12,798 nt of DNA, from NCBI GenBank assembly GCA_022793975.1, contig JAAWDW010000170.1, forward strand, positions 1 to 12,798. The letters run 5' to 3'. Positions within the stretch are counted from its first letter, which is position 1. Every line of letters starts with the position of its first letter. A program made the position numbers and the translations under genes. Below are positions 1-5,161 of this stretch, piece after piece. Source of the stretch: Bacillota bacterium. GTDB lineage: Bacteria > Bacillota > Clostridia > Peptostreptococcales > Anaerovoracaceae. Under the pieces are notes generated by a model that worked only from the letters and a program-made list of their open reading frames with translations, made no database searches and was not told the DNA's origin.

Positions 1-62
1 AGAAGAAGGGTATTGACAATCCAAAGAACTTGGAATGCCTCAAGCTTGGTGCTGAGTGCTAG
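1..62 (+). CDS. C-terminal end of an unidentified protein (partial)
   Basis: The only frame compatible with a gene entering from the left starts at base 3 and gives the last 19 residues, KKGIDNPKNLECLKLGAEC, followed by TAG at 60-62. A strong hairpin terminator follows 27 bases later, which supports this being a real gene end. The tail is too short to assign a family and I do not recognise it. Confidence 0.5.
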   Translation, partial: KKGIDNPKNLECLKLGAEC

Positions 63-89
63 TCAAAATAGCTTATAGAACATAAAATA

Positions 90-122
90 AATGAGGAATT
101 CTTAGGAATTCCTCATTTTTTT
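90..122. terminator. Hairpin terminator, partly bidirectional
   Basis: A perfect 12-bp stem (90-101 with 106-117) surrounds the loop TTAG and runs directly into a run of T (116-122) on the plus strand. It is a clear intrinsic terminator for the gene ending at 62. The minus-strand lgt-like gene stops inside this hairpin at 102-104, so its last codons are encoded by one arm. The T-tract on the minus-strand side is weaker (TTATTTTA), so termination there is probably less efficient. Confidence 0.85.
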
Positions 123-866
123 ATTGAGAAAATAAAATAGTGAAAATAAAAAGAGAAAAATACTGATTATTTGTGAAATCGATATTCCGCCAACAATACC
201 TCGAATTTGATCTCCCCGCAGAAACTCTAAAAAGAATCTGCAAAAAGAATAAAGAGAAATATATAAAAACAGGCCGTCAACTTTCTTTAATTTATTGCTG
301 AATATGATAAGAACAGTACCTATGATAAGTTCGAGCATCGCTTCCAGGAGCTGAACAGGGAACAAAGCTGTATTGTTTGGTGCAAAATTTGATTGAGTAT
401 ATACTACAGAAAGCGGACAAGCAAAAGGGATGCCATAGCAGCATCCTGTAAAAAAACAGCCGACTCTGCCAAAAGTATGACCTATGGGAAAGCATCCGAT
501 ACAGGCCTGAATGTATGAAGATACGGGAATATTTAATTTAGCCCTGCAAAAATGCAAAGCCGGAAGCACTCCGAGAAGACCTCCTAAAAATACAAAGCCA
601 CCGTTCATAAACGAAGAGATATAAGATATGTCTGTAATCTTTGAAAAATCTATATCTTTAATGATTGTCAATAAAAATAGAGACTTGGCGCCGGCAATTC
701 CGCAAAGAGCACTGACAGAAACAATAATAAAAAAATCATTCATATCAAGACGGAATTTAATTATTTGCATGCGTGCTGCGGCAAAGGAAATAAAAATACC
801 GATAACGATAAAAAGCCCATAATATGCGATGAAAAAATTAAAAAGATATAATCCGAGACTACCCAT
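102..866 (-). CDS. Lgt-family (prolipoprotein diacylglyceryl transferase-like) membrane protein
   Basis: A 254-residue polytopic membrane protein with about seven hydrophobic segments. It has the Lgt family landmarks: YYG near residue 16, GGFVFLGGLLG at 89-99, HTFGRVGCFFTGCCYG at 130-145 (the GR of the Lgt signature at 133-134), PVQLLEA at 170-176 and RFFLEFLRGD at 210-219. Family knowledge: Lgt transfers diacylglycerol from phosphatidylglycerol to the lipobox cysteine of pre-prolipoproteins. This copy departs from housekeeping Lgt. The segment matching E. coli FHGGLIG, with its conserved His103, reads FLGGLLG, and the GRxGN signature is GRVGC followed by a cysteine-rich GCCYG. It is therefore probably a divergent paralog whose substrate is unknown. 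No Shine-Dalgarno sequence lies before the ATG; a TATAAT lies 3 bases upstream of it on the same strand, so a leaderless transcript is possible. Confidence 0.8.
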   Translation of the reverse strand: MGSLGLYLFNFFIAYYGLFIVIGIFISFAAARMQIIKFRLDMNDFFIIVSVSALCGIAGAKSLFLLTIIKDIDFSKITDISYISSFMNGGFVFLGGLLGVLPALHFCRAKLNIPVSSYIQACIGCFPIGHTFGRVGCFFTGCCYGIPFACPLSVVYTQSNFAPNNTALFPVQLLEAMLELIIGTVLIIFSNKLKKVDGLFLYISLYSFCRFFLEFLRGDQIRGIVGGISISQIISIFLFLFSLFYFLNKKMRNS

Positions 867-883
867 ACAATTATATAAATTTA

Positions 884-919
884 GCGGGCAATAATATGAT
901 GCTGTATATTTTTGCCCGC
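884..919. repeat. Inverted repeat between the zinc-ribbon and lgt-like genes
   Basis: GCGGGCAA at 884-891 is matched by TTGCCCGC at 912-919, with a 20-base A+T-rich loop that can pair further internally. No T-run follows on either strand, so this is not a classical terminator. It sits just after the stop of the minus-strand gene at 943 and just upstream of the lgt-like start at 866. It could be a weak transcript 3' end or a regulatory dyad. Confidence 0.4.
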
Positions 920-942
920 ATTAATATGCAGAAATAACGTTT

Positions 943-1314
943 TTACATTGCAGAGCCTATGGCACCTATGCAAGCGATACAGGCAACATAGAAAAGAATG
1001 CATAATATTGTACCGATAATCGAGCAGGTAAAACCGGCATTGGCAATTCCTTTTTTTGTTTCCGAAGCATTCTTTCTGCCTATGGCGCCGAGAATTATGC
1101 CAACAATACCGATGGGAGCGCCAATCCATCCAAGAGAACCGCCGCTGAATACGCCTATTACAATAGAGATAATTCCTAAAACAAGTGAAGCAATTCCCAG
1201 ACCGCTGCCGGAACTTGTTTGTGAAAGAGACTGCTCTTCCTGAGAAACGCCACAGTGCGGGCAAATTACAGCGTTATCATCAATTTCTTTTCCGCAGTTT
1301 TTACAAAATAACAT
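943..1314 (-). CDS. Zinc-ribbon membrane protein (left output of the putative switch)
   Basis: A 123-residue protein. Residues 1-22 form a zinc ribbon (C4-x2-C7 and C18-x2-C21, in MLFCKNCGKEIDDN and ICPHCG). A Ser-rich linker follows, then hydrophobic segments at about 39-80 and 95-118 that resemble the small DUF4190-type membrane domain. Such proteins are common in Clostridia, with the ribbon probably cytoplasmic; no molecular function is established. The start is well supported by TAAGGAGG (1323-1330) spaced 8 bases from the ATG. Its first 25 codons match the divergent gene at 2594 at about 65 of 75 bases, so the two are recent paralogs. In the orientation given here I see no good promoter of its own. 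Transcription would come either by read-through from the recombinase gene (stop at 1402, same strand, 87-bp gap) or from the promoter in the flanking invertible block after inversion. Confidence 0.8.
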   Translation of the reverse strand: MLFCKNCGKEIDDNAVICPHCGVSQEEQSLSQTSSGSGLGIASLVLGIISIVIGVFSGGSLGWIGAPIGIVGIILGAIGRKNASETKKGIANAGFTCSIIGTILCILFYVACIACIGAIGSAM

Positions 1315-1383
1315 CTTTCTTTCCTCCTTAATTATAAAAATTGCTGTATTTTGTCTGTAAATATGGCGATACTATTCTTTAGA

Positions 1384-1417
1384 TTCGCAGAGTATATAAC
1401 TCTACGAATCTAAAGTA
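1384..1417 (-). repeat. Left inverted repeat: putative recombination site of the switch
   Basis: Bases 1384-1408 are the exact reverse complement of 2494-2518 (25 of 25). Moving inward, 7 of the next 9 bases that match the right site at 2485-2493 also agree (TACTTTA read outward). The core is itself nearly palindromic: two 10-bp arms (TTCGTAGAGT and ACTCTGCGAA, one mismatch) around a 5-bp TATAT spacer. At this copy the palindrome extends to 17-bp arms. Two arms around a short asymmetric spacer is the usual design of a tyrosine-recombinase crossover site. The recombinase stop codon (1402-1404) lies within the inner arm. Confidence 0.8.
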
Positions 1418-2379
1418 ATCAATGAAGACAGTTTATTCATATTATACTGTTTAATTTCTATTGAAGGATGTACATATCTGTTCATAGTGAGATTTACTGT
1501 GGAGTGTCCGAGAATTTCACTGAGAAGTTTTGCGTCAAATCCAAGTTCGGCACAGCGGGTTGCAAATGTGTGCCGAAGCATATGGTAATTTGACTGTTCA
1601 ATAGAGCATGCAGCCATAACTTTATGAAAATGATTCTGCATAGTGCGTGGCTCTACATATTTGCCGGCATTGCCTGTGAGCACATATGCAGAAGAGTTTC
1701 TTTGCATACGTGTCATAAGAGGGAGCATGGCTTCCGGAAATGGTATCGTTCGTATCGAACATTGACTTTTGGGAGAGGATATTATAAGTTTGGTTTTTTG
1801 TTCTGAATTCTTTTTAATCTGTACACGCTGCATTGTTTTGTAAACAAAAATCGTCTTATTTGATAAAGAAATATCATCCCATTTCAGCGCACATATTTCT
1901 CCGAGCCGCAGACCTGTAAACAGGCAGATAAGAATACCAAGATTGCGTTCGCTGATGTGTGTATAAAGATATTTGCACAATCGTTTTTGTTCATCGTTGC
2001 TTAATATTCGAAATTTTTTGGTATGCTGTCTTATTGTAATTGATTTTGCATTACATGCAAGGGCGGCGCCTTTGTTTTCCGCGTATTGCAAAATACTCCT
2101 TAAAAGTACAATAATATCTGATACGGTCTTGGGTGAAAGACCGTTTTTTTTGACGCCGCCCGATGTTAGCAGCTGGCTGCAGAAAAGTTCAAAAGTGTCA
2201 TAAGACAGATCACAGATAAGCCGGCCGCCCAAATGCGGTAAAATATAGTTATTGATAAGATTGCTATATTTTGCATAACTGGATTCTTTAATATGAAAAC
2301 GTGTATAGCGCAGCCATTCACGGATAATAAGATCAAATGAAAGCTGATCAATATTGTAATCGAAATCTACTGTATTCAT
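1402..2379 (-). CDS. Tyrosine recombinase / phage-integrase family protein
   Basis: A 325-residue protein with the normal two-domain layout. The N-terminal SAM-like core-binding domain covers about 14-115 (DLIIREWLRYTRFHIKESSY). The catalytic domain covers about 125-320. All catalytic residues are present: R158 (TGLRLGE), K204 (SPKSQCS), H266 and R269 (HMLRH), H292 (LGHS) and the nucleophile Y302 (NRYVHP). It breaks and rejoins DNA at paired sites through a 3'-phosphotyrosine. The start is supported by AAAGGAG 7 bases before the ATG. The C-terminal codons and stop run into the left inverted repeat. No excisionase, relaxase or cargo genes accompany it, and the flanking repeats are inverted rather than direct. 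That favours a DNA invertase controlling its neighbours over an integrative element. A possible extended -10 (TGCTAAAAT on the minus strand, about 2408-2416) could drive it. Confidence 0.9.
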   Translation of the reverse strand: MNTVDFDYNIDQLSFDLIIREWLRYTRFHIKESSYAKYSNLINNYILPHLGGRLICDLSYDTFELFCSQLLTSGGVKKNGLSPKTVSDIIVLLRSILQYAENKGAALACNAKSITIRQHTKKFRILSNDEQKRLCKYLYTHISERNLGILICLFTGLRLGEICALKWDDISLSNKTIFVYKTMQRVQIKKNSEQKTKLIISSPKSQCSIRTIPFPEAMLPLMTRMQRNSSAYVLTGNAGKYVEPRTMQNHFHKVMAACSIEQSNYHMLRHTFATRCAELGFDAKLLSEILGHSTVNLTMNRYVHPSIEIKQYNMNKLSSLITLDS

Positions 2380-2431
2380 AATGTAGCTCCTTTCTAAGTG
2401 AATAATATTTTAGCAATTTTTCTGCACATTA

Positions 2432-2460
2432 TTGACAAATGTTTTTAAAGTTTTTATAAT
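2432..2460 (+). promoter_or_regulatory. Full-consensus sigma-70-type promoter inside the invertible segment
   Basis: TTGACA at 2432-2437, a 17-bp spacer and TATAAT at 2455-2460 match consensus at all 12 positions. Transcription would start near 2467 and run rightward through the right inverted repeat into the zinc-ribbon gene at 2594, giving a leader of about 127 bases. The repeat would form a hairpin in that leader. The recombinase is transcribed the opposite way from the same short intergenic region, so the two promoters probably overlap. Confidence 0.85.
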
Positions 2461-2484
2461 AAATAACGTATGGTCGATATGAGG

Positions 2485-2518
2485 TACTTTATTTTCGTAG
2501 AGTTATATACTCTGCGAA
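2485..2518 (+). repeat. Right inverted repeat: putative recombination site of the switch
   Basis: Bases 2494-2518 are the exact reverse complement of 1384-1408, and TACTTTA at 2485-2491 is shared with the inner flank of the left copy. At this site the palindromic arms extend to about 13 bp (ATTTTCGTAGAGT opposed by ACTCTGCGAAAAT). In direct orientation the two copies differ at 7 of 25 positions, so the inverted relation is the meaningful one. The repeat lies between the consensus promoter and the gene at 2594. Confidence 0.8.
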
Positions 2519-2593
2519 AATTTATGAATAAGTAATTGATATTGACCGTAAAGATAGAAAAGAGAAACAATTTGTATTTAGGAGGAAAGAAAG

Positions 2594-2896
2594 ATGGCAT
2601 TTTGTAAAAACTGTGGAAAAGAAATTGACGATAACGCTGTAGTTTGTCCGCACTGCGGAGTTCCCCAGAAAGATGAATTGACAACCGGCACTGTGGATAA
2701 CGGGGGATTTTTATGGGGACTTCTCGGATGTTGTGTTCCTATCGTAGGTCTTATCCTGTTCCTTGTTTGGAAGGATACTAAGCCTAAGACATCGAAGGCT
2801 GCCGGAATCGGAGCTCTCGTTGGTGTTATTTGCGTAGTTATTTATTACATAGTAATGGTTGTAATAGGTGTTGGTCTTGGCGTTGCCGGGATGTAA
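2594..2896 (+). CDS. Zinc-ribbon membrane protein (right output of the putative switch)
   Basis: A 100-residue protein. Its N-terminal zinc ribbon is MAFCKNCGKEIDDNAVVCPHCG (split here as C4, C7, C18, C21). Two hydrophobic segments follow at about 37-58 and 70-96, separated by a Lys-rich stretch (KDTKPKTSK). The ribbon is nearly identical to that of the divergent gene at 943-1314, but the membrane parts differ, so the paralogs share a sensor-like head and have different bodies. TTAGGAGG lies 8 bases upstream of the ATG, and the identical motif AGGAGGAAAGAAAGATG is found at the left paralog. In the given orientation this gene lies directly downstream of the consensus promoter at 2432-2460 and should be ON. 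A DUF2085 gene begins 6 bases after its stop and is probably co-transcribed and translationally coupled. Molecular function is unknown. Confidence 0.85.
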   Translation: MAFCKNCGKEIDDNAVVCPHCGVPQKDELTTGTVDNGGFLWGLLGCCVPIVGLILFLVWKDTKPKTSKAAGIGALVGVICVVIYYIVMVVIGVGLGVAGM

Positions 2897-2902
2897 TGAG
2901 AA

Positions 2903-3259
2903 TTGTCTGTAATATATAAATGGCTGCCGATTATATTCGGGTGCCATACCAGAGACGACAGATCATTTCATATAAAAGGCAAAAAAATGCCGTTGTGCGC
3001 CAGATGCACAGGAGAGCTTGCAGGTATTATAATTGCTGCAGTTACTTATGTGATATGGCGGCCGCATATTGCAATACTTATTTTCCTTATGCTTCCGCTT
3101 ATTATTGACGGCTTTGTTCAGCTTAAGACAAATTATGAAAGCAATAATATAAGGAGGCTTTGGACAGGAATTCTGTTCGGATATGCACTTTGCACCATTT
3201 TCGTAATGTCCTCGGCTTTTGCTTTGAGATACGGAATAAAGTTTGGCAGAGGACTTTAA
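2903..3259 (+). CDS. DUF2085 family membrane protein
   Basis: A 118-residue predicted membrane protein with the DUF2085 pattern. It has GCH at 13-15, RSFHIKGKKMPLCARCTG at 20-37 (a conserved CxRCTG), hydrophobic segments at about 39-54, 56-73 and 88-108, an internal IIDGF at 67-71, and NNIRRLWTGILFG at 81-93. The clustered Cys/His residues suggest metal or redox chemistry near the membrane, but no activity is established for the family. The reading frame is closed upstream by a stop at 2897, so translation must start at TTG 2903 or lose the conserved CH. There is only a poor ribosome-binding site. With a gap of 6 bases to the preceding gene, initiation by translational coupling is likely. It would therefore share the on/off state of the gene at 2594. 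Confidence 0.75.
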   Translation: MSVIYKWLPIIFGCHTRDDRSFHIKGKKMPLCARCTGELAGIIIAAVTYVIWRPHIAILIFLMLPLIIDGFVQLKTNYESNNIRRLWTGILFGYALCTIFVMSSAFALRYGIKFGRGL

Positions 3260-3299
3260 AACTTAAAATAAAACTTGATTTGAAAAATTTATAAAACGC

Positions 3300-3698
3300 T
3301 TATCTGTTTTGCGGTACGAGTCCGCTTTTGTATTCGATTTCGCCTGATAATACTTTATCATAAAAGGCAATTTCGCGGTCAGCGTATTCAAGATTTTTTT
3401 GGAGAAGCGCAATCTGCGCGGCGAGTTCGCCGCGCTTTTTTTGTATAATTGATTTGCGCTTGGCTACGGTGCTCTCCCCTTCGAGGCACAGAGCTACAAA
3501 ATCTCGAAGTTCTTTAATGCCCATACGGCAGCGGCGGATATAGCCGAGGTGATTTATCCAGAGAACATCGGCATCGTCAAAAACACGTCGATTATTTTCA
3601 TCACGTTTTACATATGGCACAAGACCCTGATTACAATAATATTTTAATCCTTCATATGTCATCCCCGTCATTTCACAAACCTGTTTCATAGTGTACAT
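3300..3698 (-). CDS. MerR-family transcriptional regulator
   Basis: A 132-residue protein. The N-terminal winged helix-turn-helix covers about 1-70 (YTMKQVCEMTGMTYEGLKYY, then a wing with RVFDDADVLWINHLGYIRRCRMGIKEL). An antiparallel coiled-coil dimerisation helix follows at about 76-117. The C-terminal effector region is very short, as in the small metal- or aldehyde-sensing members. Cysteines are at 8, 22, 57 and 71; C57 is near, but not at, the sensing cysteine I would expect in NmlR/AdhR-type proteins, so the inducer is open. It diverges from the ADH-like gene at 3834, and the shared region holds a promoter with a 19-bp spacer and dyad, so it very probably controls that operon and perhaps itself. 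GGAG lies 12 bases before the ATG, rather far; no better in-frame start exists. Confidence 0.85.
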   Translation of the reverse strand: MYTMKQVCEMTGMTYEGLKYYCNQGLVPYVKRDENNRRVFDDADVLWINHLGYIRRCRMGIKELRDFVALCLEGESTVAKRKSIIQKKRGELAAQIALLQKNLEYADREIAFYDKVLSGEIEYKSGLVPQNR

Positions 3699-3740
3699 AT
3701 TTCTTAAAAACTCCTTTATTAAAAAAACATACTTATAAGC

Positions 3741-3771
3741 TTGACAGGTAGCTACTACCGCCTGTTATACT
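3741..3771 (+). promoter_or_regulatory. MerR-type promoter with 19-bp spacer and operator dyad
   Basis: TTGACA at 3741-3746 and TATACT at 3766-3771 are separated by 19 bp instead of the usual 17. The spacer holds GGTAGCTACTACC (3747-3759, perfect 5-bp arms) and an outer pair ACAGG (3744-3748) and CCTGT (3761-3765). An over-long spacer with a dyad between the hexamers is the hallmark of MerR-family activation, in which the regulator underwinds the DNA to realign the two hexamers. Transcription would start near 3778, about 56 bases before the ADH-like gene. Confidence 0.8.
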
Positions 3772-3833
3772 GTCCGTAATTATATCATAACGACGTGCAA
3801 GTTGCAAAAGTTATATGAAAAAGGAGAAAAGAT

Positions 3834-4991
3834 ATGTTAGATTACAGTTTTAATCATCCTATCAATGTTCATTTTGGAAAGTCGGCGCTCAGCAAGATGC
3901 CTGATGAAATCAAGAAAAAGACAAATAAAGTAATGCTTGTATACGGAGGCGGTTCAGTAAAGGCAAATGGTACATACGATGCGATAATAAAAACACTTAA
4001 AGACGCGGGAATTTCATATGTGGATTTCGGCGGCATCACGAAGCCTTACTTAGGCAATGTAAAAGAGGGTATAAAACTCGCGAGAGCCGAAAAAGTAGGC
4101 TGTATTATCGGTATCGGCGGCAGCACTTGTATGGATATGGCGAAAGTTATTGCATTTGGTGCGGAAAATGAGGATGAGTATCTTTGGGACTATATTTCCG
4201 GGAAAATGTCAACAGCCGGCAAGCCGCGTCTTCTCATAGGTGCAGTTCCAACTTATCCATCGGGCGGTTCGGAGACAGGAAAAGGAGCGATTGTCGATGA
4301 TGAGGTAACAGGAGCAAATGGAACACTTTATGGATTCATACCGGATTTTTCTATTCTCAATCCGGAGTTTTCATATACACTGGGCAAACTTTCGACGGCT
4401 TACGGCGCAATGGTTACTTTTATTCAGATCAGCCTTAATTACTTCACAGGAAACAGTCCGATTTCCGAAAGACTTATTGAAGGTCTGTGCGATACTATAA
4501 GAGAAAGTCTTGAGATAGCGCTTGAAGACCCGACAAATTACAATGCGAGAGCAAATCAGACTCATGCGTCGATTTTCGGAACAAACGCAGTACCGTCACT
4601 CGGAAAGGACCGCACATGGACATATAATATATACGATTATGTAGGAGTAATCAGAAGAAAATTAGGTATTGCTTACCGCGAAACATTTACAGTAATATTC
4701 CCGTATTGGCTGCGTGCGGAGACGAAATACCATGCAGATGAAATTAAGAAATATATGGTGAACATCTGGGGAGCGAATGAAAGACTTTCTGCCTCTGCAG
4801 CTTGTGAAGAGGGAGTGCAGAACATTATTGCATACTATAAGAAAGTCGGACTTCCTACAAAATACAATGATATCAAAACGGAAATGCCGTCAAAGGAAGA
4901 GCTTATTGCCGCAATAGAGGCGGAATATGCGGATAATATGATGCCGCCGGATGAAGTTGTAGTATTATTCCAAGATTGTATGAACTTATAG
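3834..4991 (+). CDS. Iron-containing alcohol dehydrogenase-fold protein lacking the metal ligands
   Basis: A 385-residue protein of the butanol-dehydrogenase/YqhD branch, full length for the family. Cofactor-domain motifs are present: FGKSAL at 14-19, YGGGSVKANGTYD at 37-49, GIGGSTCMDMAK at 93-104, PTYPSGGSE at 139-147 and FSILNPEF at 172-179. The C-terminal helical domain keeps landmarks (NYNARAN 236-241, VIFPYW 287-292). However, the metal site is gone. The DxxxH motif (D194 and H198 in YqhD) reads V194 and Q198. The region that should carry two more His ligands (about 262-285, WTYNIYDY to GIAYRETF) contains no histidine. The glycine loop GGGS is altered to GGST. It may be a non-metal enzyme, a sensor or a binding protein. 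AAAGGAG lies well placed before the ATG. It is the first gene after the MerR-type promoter and precedes an MFS transporter. Confidence 0.8.
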   Translation: MLDYSFNHPINVHFGKSALSKMPDEIKKKTNKVMLVYGGGSVKANGTYDAIIKTLKDAGISYVDFGGITKPYLGNVKEGIKLARAEKVGCIIGIGGSTCMDMAKVIAFGAENEDEYLWDYISGKMSTAGKPRLLIGAVPTYPSGGSETGKGAIVDDEVTGANGTLYGFIPDFSILNPEFSYTLGKLSTAYGAMVTFIQISLNYFTGNSPISERLIEGLCDTIRESLEIALEDPTNYNARANQTHASIFGTNAVPSLGKDRTWTYNIYDYVGVIRRKLGIAYRETFTVIFPYWLRAETKYHADEIKKYMVNIWGANERLSASAACEEGVQNIIAYYKKVGLPTKYNDIKTEMPSKEELIAAIEAEYADNMMPPDEVVVLFQDCMNL

Positions 4992-5161
4992 TAGCAGTGC
5001 CTGCCGGTATATACCTAAAGTATATACACAAGAACCAAGCGGCTATAGATACAAATATATATAAAGAATATAATATACATAAAGAACAGATTGAATTTTC
5101 TAAAATATTCAATCGGCAATTATTGTTTATTTTTAAAAGTAAAAGAAAGAAGGTGGACTAA
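4992..5161 (+). other. A+T-rich intercistronic gap with a hairpin
   Basis: This 170-base gap between the ADH-like and MFS genes has no convincing gene. A short dyad GTATATA / TATATAC lies near 5011-5031. A hairpin pairs GATTGAA (5089-5095) with TTCAATC (5108-5114), with inner TTT/AAA pairing. No T-run follows, so it is not a terminator. It could be an mRNA processing or stability element that lowers the output of the downstream genes. I see no good promoter. Confidence 0.35.

Larger units (their letters stand above)
1384..2518. other. Candidate invertible promoter segment (inverton) carrying its own recombinase
   Basis: This 1,135-bp block is bounded by exact 25-bp inverted repeats. It contains an intact tyrosine recombinase gene (1402-2379) and, just inside the right end, a consensus promoter reading out to the right (2432-2460). 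Outside each end lies a zinc-ribbon paralog reading away from the block, with almost the same repeat-to-start distance (69 bp left, 75 bp right). Inversion between the sites would move the promoter to about 1442-1470 on the minus strand, driving the left gene and removing the promoter from the right gene. The recombinase reading frame lies wholly inside the crossover points, so it survives inversion unchanged. Established background: promoter inversion by tyrosine recombinases is a known phase-variation mechanism in gut bacteria. Activity of this copy is inferred. Confidence 0.75.

Noticed and set aside
881..1264. Other-frame ORFs such as 881-1264, 1973-2203, 6465-6887 and 11955-12308
   Set aside because: They lie over well-supported genes in other frames, lack ribosome-binding sites and have biased shadow composition.
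1325..1365. Own promoter for the left zinc-ribbon gene (TTTACA, 19 bp, TATAAT on minus)
   Set aside because: The TATAAT abuts the ribosome-binding site, so the transcript would begin within or after it; the spacer is also long.
1377..1415. Intrinsic terminator after the recombinase
   Set aside because: The stem is long, but no T-run follows on either strand, and the same core recurs at the other end of the block, so a recombination site explains it better.
1384..2518. Integrated mobile element with attL/attR
   Set aside because: attL and attR of an integrated element are direct repeats; here the 25-bp sites match exactly only in inverted orientation (7 of 25 mismatches if direct), and there are no cargo or transfer genes.
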